Shown here piece by piece: positions 9,001 through 15,307 of a stretch of 22,393 nt of DNA (positions within the stretch are counted from its first letter, which is position 1; each line of letters opens with the position of its first letter). The notes under the pieces were generated by a model that saw only the letters and a program-made list of their open reading frames with translations, was not told the DNA's origin and did no database searches. Location: NCBI GenBank assembly GCA_947628385.1, contig CANQZS010000004.1:1-22393 (forward strand), given 5' to 3'. This stretch comes from an uncultured Clostridia bacterium (lineage in GTDB: Bacteria; Bacillota; Clostridia; Oscillospirales; Ruminococcaceae). The position numbers and the translations under genes are program-made.

Positions 9001-11146
9001 TGAAGGTCGTGGTGAAGTCATGGGCGATGACAGCGAAGGTGTTCATAGACACTATCATGTTATCGTTGAAGATACAATGGAACGTATTGAAAACGCCACA
9101 ATACAGTATATCCATGACGGAATAGTAGTAATGCTGCCGGATGGAAAAACATTGTCCTATGATAATAAAACGACTGTGACGGTCTACGATGCTGATATGA
9201 ACCCCGTAGAAGGTCTGAGAGTCAGCGTATCTGACGATACTACGTCAGACTCTAACTATACAAACGCTTTGGGTAAAGTAGTATTACCGCATGATATTAT
9301 CCGCCGCAACGTAAAGGTTATGGACGATGAGGGCAATGATATACCCGACGCAGAGGTAACTGTTGACTCATATACGGGTGATGTAAACGTAGAACTGCCT
9401 GATTACTATCCTCTTGACCCTGCTCATAAGGTGACAGTAGAAATAACAGAGCCGGGTACAGATGAGCCGATAGAGGGTAATAAAGTCACTGTAACAGACC
9501 AAACGGGAACTACAGAAACAGGAGAAACGGACAACACAGGTTCGGTAACGCTGCCTGACAGGGATATTGTTCAACGCGATGTAACAGTCAAGGACGACGA
9601 GGGTAATGTAATACCTGATGCGGAAGTGACCGTCAACCCCGAGACGGGTGATGTGGATGTAGAGCTTCCCGACTATTATCCTCTTGACCCCGACCACAAG
9701 GTAACGGTAGAGGTTACTGACACAAGCACAGGTGAACCGGTAGAAGGAAACAAAGTGACTGTTACAGACCAAACCGGAAATACCGTTTCTGGAGAAACAG
9801 ACTCGGAAGGTAAGCTTACTGTACCTCGTGACGTTTTACAAAGAGACGTTAAAGTCTTGGATGATAAGGGTAATGACATACCTGACGCGAATGTAACAGT
9901 TGACCCCGATACAGGTGACGTAAGCGTAGAATTGCCCGAAAGCTATCCGTTAGACCCCTCGCATAAGGTAACGGTAGAGGTAACGGATACAAAGACCGGC
10001 GAGCCTGTAAAAGATAACAAGGTAACTGTAACAGACCAGACGGGAAAGACAGAAGTCGGAAATACAGATGATGCCGGAAAAGTTGTTCTGCCTCCGTATA
10101 CGATACCAAGCGGCGGTGGCGGTTCATCGTCCGGTGGAAGCAGCGGCGGTTCATCCGGTGGCGGTGGTAGCAGGGGTTCAAGTGCTGCTCAGACATCAAC
10201 CGTAAACGTTAAGGTAGTCGATAAAGACGGCAATAACGTTACTGTAGAAACGACTGTAAACAAGAAGGACATCAGCATTAAAATGCCGAATGATAAGCTG
10301 TTGGACGGTTCAAACTACTATACGATAACGGTTACCGATAATACTTCAACGGGAATACCCGACATGAACATAACTATCAAGGATACCGATAAAACAGAGT
10401 TTAAGGGCATAACAAATAAGAACGGCGTATTGATAGTCCCTGCCGGTGAGCATAATGTTTATGTGTACGGTTATGAGGATGGCGAGTTTAAGCCGGAAGG
10501 ACCTATGACACGTGCTGAAGTGGCTGCCATCTTTGCCAGAAACATATCGGAGCGTAAGAATGAGACTATGCCGGCTCAGCAAAGTCCATTCTATGACGTG
10601 AGTGATAAGATATGGTACGGTAAGCCGATAGCATACTTGGAAGATTACAACATCATATCAGGTTATACAGACGGCTCATTCCGTCCCGAAGAACCTATTA
10701 CAAGAGCCGAGTTTGTAACAATGGCAACGAATTTCTATCGCCTGTTTGGTGATACGGAGACGACCGATGTTAATAGGTTCAGTGATATGAGTAAGGCACA
10801 TTGGGCATATAACTATATCATAACCGCTTCAAATATGGGTTGGATAGCCGGCAGAACGGAAACGTTATTCTATCCCGACGACAACATAAAACGTGCCGAA
10901 GTGGTATCAATAGTCAACCGTATGCTTAACCGTCATGTAGACGCTGCGTATGTGAAATGGGTATATGATGATTTGGAAGAAAGACTGCCGTACACGGATA
11001 AGTTCTTCCGCGATGTATCTGACTACTGGGCGTTTGGTGATATTCTTGAAGCATCACATGAGCATGAATATACCAAACAGAAAGAAACAGAAATATGGCT
11101 TGATGATAACATAATCACATCATATACAACAGCAGAAAAGAAATAA
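6044..11146 (+). CDS. Giant multi-repeat SLH-anchored surface protein (1700 aa)
   Basis: The start is the ATG at 6044, eleven bases after AGGAGG (6028-6033); an in-frame GTG at 6002 would overlap the previous gene and precede the signal peptide. Residues 1-28 are a signal peptide ending AVFA. A dockerin-like calcium loop, DIDRNGIINYKD, sits at about 278-289. Six YTGxxITP...GNYTG repeats cover about 311-776. Then come several beta repeats ending in three closely related 89-90-residue units (1089-1355), a Gly/Ser linker (about 1356-1382), one more repeat, and three SLH motifs (near 1469, 1538 and 1598) that anchor it to the wall polymer. The third SLH reads GRTETLFYP in place of GYSDxTFxP. It is a close architectural paralogue of the protein at 1-2061 but ends soon after the SLH block. 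It is the last gene before a strong terminator. Likely a long stalk or adhesin; ligand unknown. Confidence 0.9.
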   Translation: MKNKHRIRLVAISVISSILLSMFNFAVFAEETMSPLIEANGLVAKQYDDISIDEYDLEDEADGQFDFKTDDGSTAGMAQYQLQVGADIRFITGAYSNASAPENICEMILYNVADCSQETDDSHIVKTYFSNTEGWGSLKTEDFPAEGMYSIKLIRPGHITEYITNIAVYHSYGATLYYLDNLYGIFGNCVEVGESKDIIDETDMDVYIALRDVVQGREDTITTTYDSLYGDDYEKYLAVFEKMETVPSLPWSVETAENRDEISQSSTISKNRASLMIDIDRNGIINYKDNLLMSTHDGITSRLLDAEKEYIKKIYVTGLEDRMYTGSDITPELYITYNNRALEKDKDYTVEYSDNREIGKATATIKRANDDIKIPDSFDVHFNIVDKIVQTVHFKPIADREYTGEPQTPEPKVTLDGTLLTKDDGYTLSYQDNVNVGRATLGIQLLGSNSGYITTYFNIIPRSLTDADIASGQVTVEDIEDQQYTGEPITPEPTVTWNGNTLKKGIDFDYQYENNTDVGEALVKVVLKGNYTGTLNKNFNIVPDGGHGSITVDAIPDQTYTGEPITPALNVKYNGQVLRKDTDYTADYSNNIDVGIATVDITLIGNHTGKAKATFNIRPKKLTQADVEIEPIPNQTYTGLEITPKLDITYQGAAMQAKKDYTAVYSNNVNVGTAKVLITFTGNYTGTAQTTFEIVPCPLTNDDVTISPVPNQLYTGQPIEPKPTIKHLLKTLLINSDYTLSYDNNIDVGTATIYADLQGNYTGQLSVDFNIVEYLDVTDENGEVVVDGNGRRLRIIVENEDGPIANAGVYVDEDENISIGLPDGYYIDVHNRTTITVLDDDTEEPIPELNVAVSDTEGAHRDGITDDEGQVVVPPLNEGKTDNHGEADIYNRDNGLIVRVSDETGYIVDADVVLDTSMGSISVILPDGTELNPENRIIVEVTDTEGIPCPSILIYIQDRYGKSDNGVTDEEGKAYFPDKDMDITDDEGRGEVMGDDSEGVHRHYHVIVEDTMERIENATIQYIHDGIVVMLPDGKTLSYDNKTTVTVYDADMNPVEGLRVSVSDDTTSDSNYTNALGKVVLPHDIIRRNVKVMDDEGNDIPDAEVTVDSYTGDVNVELPDYYPLDPAHKVTVEITEPGTDEPIEGNKVTVTDQTGTTETGETDNTGSVTLPDRDIVQRDVTVKDDEGNVIPDAEVTVNPETGDVDVELPDYYPLDPDHKVTVEVTDTSTGEPVEGNKVTVTDQTGNTVSGETDSEGKLTVPRDVLQRDVKVLDDKGNDIPDANVTVDPDTGDVSVELPESYPLDPSHKVTVEVTDTKTGEPVKDNKVTVTDQTGKTEVGNTDDAGKVVLPPYTIPSGGGGSSSGGSSGGSSGGGGSRGSSAAQTSTVNVKVVDKDGNNVTVETTVNKKDISIKMPNDKLLDGSNYYTITVTDNTSTGIPDMNITIKDTDKTEFKGITNKNGVLIVPAGEHNVYVYGYEDGEFKPEGPMTRAEVAAIFARNISERKNETMPAQQSPFYDVSDKIWYGKPIAYLEDYNIISGYTDGSFRPEEPITRAEFVTMATNFYRLFGDTETTDVNRFSDMSKAHWAYNYIITASNMGWIAGRTETLFYPDDNIKRAEVVSIVNRMLNRHVDAAYVKWVYDDLEERLPYTDKFFRDVSDYWAFGDILEASHEHEYTKQKETEIWLDDNIITSYTTAEKK
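6974..8370 (+). repeat. Six YTG/GNYTG-type beta repeats (coding)
   Basis: Six consecutive units of about 75-85 residues carry a conserved start, xYTGxxITPxxxV, a middle, DYTxxYxNNxxVG, and an end, GNYTGxxxxxFNI. The first unit is the most divergent. The family is a bacterial Ig-like or MBG-like repeat common in long Firmicutes surface proteins. It probably forms a rod. Confidence 0.8.
9308..10105 (+). repeat. Three tandem 89-90-residue repeats (coding)
   Basis: Units start at 9308, 9578 and 9845 (periods 270 and 267 nt). Each encodes [N/D]VxVxDDxGNxIPDAxVTV, then ELPxxYPLDPxHKVTVE and GNKVTVTDQTG. Protein identity is high, while the nucleotides differ at many wobble positions. The repeats are candidates for copy-number change by recombination. 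Confidence 0.85.
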
Positions 11147-11154
11147 GCCTTGTT

Positions 11155-11190
11155 AAGAGGTCTGGGATATACGTCTCAGACCTCTTTTTT
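11155..11190 (+). terminator. Rho-independent terminator of the sigma/dockerin/SLH operon
   Basis: A 13-bp stem (11155-11167 with 11174-11186, one G-U) with loop TATACG runs directly into a T-tract. It lies 8 bases after the SLH stop codon. Confidence 0.92.
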
Positions 11191-11219
11191 ACCCGATTTT
11201 CCTTTTTATATTTTTTCGC

Positions 11220-11247
11220 TTGACAAAATCTTTGATTATGATATAAT
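11220..11247 (+). promoter_or_regulatory. Consensus promoter for RNA candidate 1
   Basis: TTGACA at 11220-11225, 16-nt spacer, TATAAT at 11242-11247: a near-perfect housekeeping sigma promoter. The predicted start is near 11254, at the AATGATATGAAG motif. No ORF with a ribosome site follows within 300 bases. Confidence 0.85.
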
Positions 11248-11253
11248 AGAGAT

Positions 11254-11415
11254 ATAAATGATATGAAGTTTTTTTAAGAGGAAAAGTGTATGCTTTTCCT
11301 CTTTTTTTGTTTTTCAAGTTAATAAAGCAGAGAAGATGTAATTTTAGGTTTTGGTCCCTCTGGACCCCAAGACCTACATGCTATTCAAGTATGGTTATGT
11401 TTCCTCTGCTTTTTT
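11254..11415 (+). ncRNA. Candidate structured RNA 1 (about 160 nt)
   Basis: The transcript would begin with AATGATATGAAG (11257-11268). A perfect 11-bp hairpin follows (11276-11286 with 11293-11303, loop TGTATG, then T7), a good terminator in itself. Beyond it, AAAGCAGAG 11324-11332 pairs with CTCTGCTTT 11404-11412, followed by T's, enclosing two more hairpins: TAGGTTTTGGTCC / GGACC-CC-AAGACCTA around loop CTCT, and CATGCT/AGTATG around ATTCA. The product could therefore be a short (about 50 nt) or a long (about 160 nt) RNA. The rest of the gap, 11416-11570, is AT-rich and holds the 11-bp direct repeat and the protease ribosome site. The RNA class is not recognised. It shares its 5' motif and first-hairpin layout with RNA candidate 2. 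Confidence 0.6.
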
Positions 11416-11499
11416 ATATATTCACATTTTTTCAATACCTTGAAAGGAGTGTAAAAACCAAAATTTTTTCTCAAAAAATGCCGGTGCTTTTTTAGTTTG

Positions 11500-11550
11500 G
11501 ACGATTTATTAAAAATGATGGAGATTTAATTAAAAAAATGACGATTTATT
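11500..11550 (+). repeat. 11-bp direct repeat upstream of the protease gene
   Basis: GACGATTTATT occurs at 11500-11510 and again at 11540-11550, 40 bases apart, just before the protease ribosome site. It could be a regulator site or a chance result of AT-rich sequence. Confidence 0.35.
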
Positions 11551-11570
11551 TAATTTATGAGGTGATTACT

Positions 11571-12572
11571 ATGAAAAAAATAACTAAAAGAGCAATGATT
11601 GCGTTTTTTGTGATGATACCGTTTATGTTAAACTGTATGGTATCTGCAGCATCCAACTCATGCCAAGTAACTCCGGCAGAGTTTCTCAACATCTATGACG
11701 AATGGATGAAAACCAAACCGACAACAGCACAAATGCTTGATATACAATGGCAAAACGTTGATTTGACGGACGAATTGACACACCAGTCAACAAACGTGGT
11801 AGAGCATGATGATTATTATGACATCTACGCAGCCGTTTACGTTACAGGCAAATTTGCGAATGTAGTCCCCTTTTCAGAAGAAGCATTAAACCTTATTCCT
11901 AAAAATTATAAAGACAGCTATATGGCGGTCAGTGATGATAGTCTTACCGACGCATACAAAGATAAAATAGCCGGTAGGACGTATAAGGAATTGGTTTTTG
12001 ATGCTATTGTTTCCGCATGGTCGGGAACATACAGGGGAAAACCGGTAAGGGTTCGGCTGATGGATATAAGCGACAAAAATCCGACTGAGTTTTATAGGGT
12101 TCACGGGAATTACGTGTATATCAAAATTGATATGCCAACCAACGGCTTTAATGAGTATTACGCATGGCAAAGATGGGGTTCGTCAATGCCTCATGCTAAA
12201 ATTCATTTGCCTATAGGAACAAAGGACGTTGGATGGGCGGTCGGTAATGATAATATAGCAAGAAAAGTTGAAGGTATGGATTTTACCTCTGTAGAGACCT
12301 TTATGGGAACGGCTGCACATGAGTTTGGACATACGATTGGGTTAGCCGATGCCTATTTAGAAGATTCCATCTGTAAATATGGTACGGAATATACTTCGAT
12401 TATGTTGGGTACATTGTACAGTCCCGCTTGCCCGTATGATTATCACATGATACTCGACCATCATTTCCGCGAAGGTTCAGAGAATATAACGCGTCGGAAA
12501 TACTACAACGATTATGTTGTAAAACATACATGCGCTGATATATATAATAAATACTATATCGGCAAACAGTAA
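11571..12572 (+). CDS. Secreted metzincin-like zinc metalloprotease
   Basis: The start is the ATG at 11571 (MKKITKRAM...), 7 bases after GAGGTGA; an in-frame ATG at 11538 lacks a ribosome site and would sit ahead of the signal peptide. The 333-residue protein has a signal peptide (about 1-27, cut near MVSA). The zinc motif HEFGHTIGLAD at residues 250-260 is HExxHxxGxxD, with Asp as the third ligand as in snapalysin-type enzymes, and Glu 251 as the general base. SIM at about 276-278 fits the Met-turn that defines metzincins. It contains few cysteines and no wall anchor, so it is probably released. Its gene stands alone, with its own terminator, between two structured RNA regions. It could trim the neighbouring surface proteins, a host substrate or a recipient's cell surface; the substrate cannot be told from sequence. 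Confidence 0.85.
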   Translation: MKKITKRAMIAFFVMIPFMLNCMVSAASNSCQVTPAEFLNIYDEWMKTKPTTAQMLDIQWQNVDLTDELTHQSTNVVEHDDYYDIYAAVYVTGKFANVVPFSEEALNLIPKNYKDSYMAVSDDSLTDAYKDKIAGRTYKELVFDAIVSAWSGTYRGKPVRVRLMDISDKNPTEFYRVHGNYVYIKIDMPTNGFNEYYAWQRWGSSMPHAKIHLPIGTKDVGWAVGNDNIARKVEGMDFTSVETFMGTAAHEFGHTIGLADAYLEDSICKYGTEYTSIMLGTLYSPACPYDYHMILDHHFREGSENITRRKYYNDYVVKHTCADIYNKYYIGKQ

Positions 12573-12587
12573 CGGTATAATAAAGAT

Positions 12588-12623
12588 AATAGGTAGTGCT
12601 TAATGCATTGCCTATTATTTTTT
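12588..12623 (+). terminator. Terminator of the metalloprotease gene
   Basis: A 12-bp stem (AATAGGTAGTGC 12588-12599 with GCATTGCCTATT 12605-12616, two G-U pairs) with loop TTAAT is followed by a T-run at 12618-12623. Confidence 0.85.
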
Positions 12624-12646
12624 GCCAAAATTTTCAAAAAAAGTTG

Positions 12647-12675
12647 TTGACTTGATTATTTTTGTATGGTATAAT
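12647..12675 (+). promoter_or_regulatory. Consensus extended -10 promoter for RNA candidate 2
   Basis: TTGACT at 12647-12652, 17-nt spacer, TATAAT at 12670-12675, with an upstream TGG giving an extended -10 (TGnTATAAT). The predicted start is near 12682, at AATGATATGAAG. Confidence 0.88.
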
Positions 12676-12681
12676 ATATTC

Positions 12682-12900
12682 AATGATATGAAGCGTTTAC
12701 GAAAAGGGAAAAGTTTGTCCTTTTTCATCTTTTATGAAGTTAAAAGCAACGGTTTTTTATGCTTATTTTTAAGGATGAAAGGCTGTTGCCCTTATTTTTC
12801 TTAATTTGTGGCAAGCATCTTAGGCATAGAAGGAACGCTTCATAAAAATTAAGTGTAAATAAGGCTACTTATAATTTTTAATTATAAGTAGCCTTTTTTT
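12682..12900 (+). ncRNA. Candidate structured RNA 2 (about 160-220 nt)
   Basis: The transcript begins with AATGATATGAAG (12682-12693), as in RNA candidate 1. An 11-bp perfect long-range helix, TATGAAGCGTT 12687-12697 with AACGCTTCATA 12834-12844, closes the whole element. Inside are GAAAAGG/CCTTTTT near 12700-12725, and TTTCATC (about 12724) with GATGAAA (about 12774). GCAAC (about 12746) can pair with GTTGC (about 12784). These last two pairings cross, so a pseudoknot is possible. A strong terminator ends the transcript. No ORF with a ribosome site is present; a 60-codon frame over it (12622-12804) begins upstream of the promoter. It may be a regulatory RNA of the element or a leader for the sigma-like gene at 13009. 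The class is not recognised. Confidence 0.65.
12861..12900 (+). terminator. Strong terminator ending RNA candidate 2
   Basis: A perfect 16-bp stem (12861-12876 with 12880-12895, loop TTT) is followed by T's to 12900. It separates the RNA from the downstream sigma-like gene. Confidence 0.93.
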
Positions 12901-13008
12901 ATTTATCTTTTCGCTTTCTATCATTTTGAAGGAGTTGTGTGTATTCATTTTGTTTCCTTGATTGTTACGGGTATTACGATTATTAAACAAAGAAAGGAAC
13001 TAATCAAA

Positions 13009-13554
13009 ATGAATAAAGAACAGGAAGAATTGACATTAAACTATCTGGATTCCGCGAAAAAACTTGCCAGTCAATTATCTTACCGGTTTCGGTTGTCACC
13101 CTCAAAAAAAGAGGACTGTGAATCCATAGCGGTAGAAGAACTGTGTAAATGTGCTGTGACTTTCGATAGTAACAAAGGTGAGAGTTTCAATAGTTATTTA
13201 CGAAAAACCCTATTTCTGAAGTTCTGGCAGTATGTAAAAATAGACTTTAACGCCGGGATGAAGTCACCCAGACATATAGGTGTGGACGGTCTTCGCACAA
13301 TCGAAATAATCAGTCTTGAACATCTTTACGAGGAATTGATGTCAAAGGCTGATACAACTGACGTGTTTGGAGAGAAAGAAACCATGATTGATTTCAAAAG
13401 CAGTCTTACGTCAGACGAAAACAACGTCCTTAATTATCTATTGCACGGTTATACTGTTAAAGAAATCGCCATGAAAGAAAAATTACCGGAGTGGAAGGTG
13501 TATTTACATAAGAAGAACATCAAAGAAAAACTGCATCAGATATTAGCTGATTAA
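13009..13554 (+). CDS. Small sigma-70/ECF-like factor
   Basis: The start is the ATG at 13009, after AAAGGA (12993-12998); an upstream in-frame ATG at 12937 lacks a ribosome site. The 181-residue protein has a helical N-terminal region (about 10-80: LASQLSYRFRLSP..., CESIAVEELCKCAVTFD, SFNSYLRKTLFLKFWQYVK) matching the layout of sigma region 2. A C-terminal HTH (about 128-178: SSLTSDENNVLNYLLHGYTVKEIA...) matches region 4. The pattern is that of short sigma factors carried by Gram-positive conjugative elements and phages. TTGATT (12958) and TATTAA (12981), 17 bp apart, are a possible weak promoter, but the start would fall almost on the ribosome site. It precedes the SAF-protein gene and may switch on the transfer genes (inference). 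It is unlike the 687-residue sigma-like protein outside these regions. Confidence 0.65.
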   Translation: MNKEQEELTLNYLDSAKKLASQLSYRFRLSPSKKEDCESIAVEELCKCAVTFDSNKGESFNSYLRKTLFLKFWQYVKIDFNAGMKSPRHIGVDGLRTIEIISLEHLYEELMSKADTTDVFGEKETMIDFKSSLTSDENNVLNYLLHGYTVKEIAMKEKLPEWKVYLHKKNIKEKLHQILAD

Positions 13555-13596
13555 GCAATATGTAAAATCCGGTCGTTCAGGGGAAACAAAAAGACA

Positions 13597-13624
13597 GGAA
13601 GCAAGAGCCATTTCTCTTGCTTCC
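13597..13624 (+). terminator. Hairpin after the small sigma-like gene
   Basis: A perfect 11-bp stem, GGAAGCAAGAG / CTCTTGCTTCC, around CCATTT lies 42 bases after the stop. The tail (GCACAACTCTTTTCTTT) is T-rich only further down, so it may be a partial terminator. Confidence 0.55.
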
Positions 13625-13648
13625 GCACAACTCTTTTCTTTATGTAAT

Positions 13649-13668
13649 AAACACTTATAACAGTGTTT
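13649..13668 (+). promoter_or_regulatory. Inverted repeat upstream of the SAF-protein gene
   Basis: AAACACT and AGTGTTT flank TATAAC in a 20-bp dyad about 26 bases before the AGGAGG site. It could be an operator overlapping the promoter of the 13709 gene, or a small hairpin. The sequence after it (GATATATATTATATTTATAT) is AT-rich and might supply a -10 element. Confidence 0.35.
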
Positions 13669-13708
13669 CAGATATATATTATATTTATATTTTTAGGAGG
13701 GAATGACA

Positions 13709-15307
13709 ATGGCAAATAAAAATACAGATAATTCGTCAATGCCTATTGGGAAGAAGCGCAATAATAATGATGTTCAAAGGGTTCCCGAAAATATAGGCAA
13801 TGACAGAAAGAATCCGTATGTCAGCCAAATAAATGAGAGGAAGGCATCCGATATTCCGCAGCAAAACCAAGAACCGCCCAAAGAGCCGCCAAGAGAGCCG
13901 GCAAACCCCGAAAATACAGACGATTCAATGCCGCAAAAAATGTCCGATGAAGAAATATTAAAGCTGCCATTACGCAATATCAAAGTGGGTGAAAAATCGT
14001 TCTGCGGATATTATGACGAGGAACGATTGGAAGTTCATCTCGCAGATAAAGACGGAAATTTGATTGGAAAAGTCGGACGGTTAAGGAAGAAATTGCCTCC
14101 GTTAAATGCGGAAAAACCGGAAGCAGATACGCCATCTCCCGATGATAAGCCTAATAACGACTATCCGTACGGCTATTCGGACGAACATGACGACGCAGCA
14201 AATGACACGATTGCCAATAAGCTGATGAAGGTCAAAGAAAAAAGATACCGGTTAAATCAAAAGAAGAAACCCGATGCGCAGGACGAGATAACTCAATTCA
14301 AGAAGAAAAAAATTATCATGTTTGCAGGGATTGTTATAGCCGGCATTACCATTATCGCTGTGTGCTATAATTATCTGTTCCGCTCTGCGTTTAATCAGGA
14401 TGATACAACCCCGCAGACTGAAGCTACAGAAGCTCCTTCGCCCACATCGACACCTTCAATATCGGAAGGCGAAATGACGGTAATAGAGCTTAATACAGAT
14501 GTTATTGCGGGTGATGAGATAACGGAAGATATGTTGGTTATGGCAACGATAGACAGTCAAGCATATAACCAGATAGCTATAACCGGTAAAGACCTTTATA
14601 GATGGGAACAGCGGGATAACATTATTGGAATGTATGCGACTGAATACATATCACAGGGACATTACATAACAACAGATTCGTTATCAAAAATAGTACGAGA
14701 CGCAAATAACCCGTGGATATTGAATAATTCCCAGACGGCATATACGGACATTCCGGTTAATCTTACATCGCTTTCTTCGTCCGATTTGCTGATAGGTAAG
14801 AAGGTAAAGATTGATTTTGAAGTAGAGGTTAGCCAACAAGGAAGCATGGACTCTGTTGAGAGCGATACAGACGGTGTAGACGTTCAATCAGGTCAGAAAA
14901 CTGTTACTATCAATTCGTACACAATAAACAATGCGGTTATAGCGGATATGTTTACCGAAGATAACAGAAGCCTGTTTAATATCTATTCCGCATTACTGTC
15001 TGTGCCGGAAGGCAATCAGGAGTTCTATCTTAATAATATATGCAGTAAAAACCCCGAGTATTTATCAGAGATAGAACCTGTAAAAATACGCATTTATTTC
15101 GATAAAACATACGCGGACGCTCTTTCTACTGCGGTATCAACAAAGAAATCCATTACTGTAACGGCAGGAAGTGACGCAGATACCGCAACCACAGAGAAAA
15201 AAGCGTTTTATGATGGTGAATTGTCATTAAAAGCAAGCTTTGAAAACCTTGCTGAAAATATGGAAGAAAATGCTATAACAGTAAAGAAGGGGGACAGCGA
15301 ACAATGA
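13709..15307 (+). CDS. One-pass membrane protein with SAF (CpaB/FlgA-like) domain
   Basis: The start is the ATG at 13709, 8 bases after AGGAGG (13695-13700); the ATG at 13703 is only 2 bases from it. Of 532 residues, about 1-200 are a low-complexity cytoplasmic part (PPKEPPREP stretch, many Asp/Lys). Residues about 202-224 are a transmembrane helix (IIMFAGIVIAGITIIAVCY). A Thr/Pro-rich stalk (TEAPSPTSTPS) follows. Residues about 256-328 form a SAF-type domain: VIELNTDVIAGDEITEDML, then IGMYATEYISQGHYIT. CpaB of Flp pili and FlgA use this fold to bind peptidoglycan or assemble extracellular structures. Residues 330-532 are an extracytoplasmic region of unknown fold. The stop overlaps the next ATG (ATGA), so the two are translationally coupled. 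In this context it probably belongs to the transfer apparatus as a wall-spanning component (inference). Confidence 0.7.
   Translation: MANKNTDNSSMPIGKKRNNNDVQRVPENIGNDRKNPYVSQINERKASDIPQQNQEPPKEPPREPANPENTDDSMPQKMSDEEILKLPLRNIKVGEKSFCGYYDEERLEVHLADKDGNLIGKVGRLRKKLPPLNAEKPEADTPSPDDKPNNDYPYGYSDEHDDAANDTIANKLMKVKEKRYRLNQKKKPDAQDEITQFKKKKIIMFAGIVIAGITIIAVCYNYLFRSAFNQDDTTPQTEATEAPSPTSTPSISEGEMTVIELNTDVIAGDEITEDMLVMATIDSQAYNQIAITGKDLYRWEQRDNIIGMYATEYISQGHYITTDSLSKIVRDANNPWILNNSQTAYTDIPVNLTSLSSSDLLIGKKVKIDFEVEVSQQGSMDSVESDTDGVDVQSGQKTVTINSYTINNAVIADMFTEDNRSLFNIYSALLSVPEGNQEFYLNNICSKNPEYLSEIEPVKIRIYFDKTYADALSTAVSTKKSITVTAGSDADTATTEKKAFYDGELSLKASFENLAENMEENAITVKKGDSEQ

Noticed and set aside
9368..9772. 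Minus-strand ORF within the SLH gene, and similar minus-strand frames elsewhere (for example 18181-18579, 16170-16670)
   Set aside because: They are antisense shadows of repetitive or biased coding sequence, with no ribosome sites or recognisable domains.
11286..11495. 69-codon + strand ORF
   Set aside because: It starts inside a perfect terminator hairpin, has no ribosome site and its product is low-complexity; the structured RNA explains the sequence better.
12622..12804. 60-codon + strand ORF
   Set aside because: It spans a consensus promoter and starts upstream of the predicted transcript start.
12937..13008. ATG at 12937 as start of the small sigma-like gene
   Set aside because: No ribosome site is seen there; AAAGGA before 13009 fits better and the extra 24 residues do not match sigma region 2.
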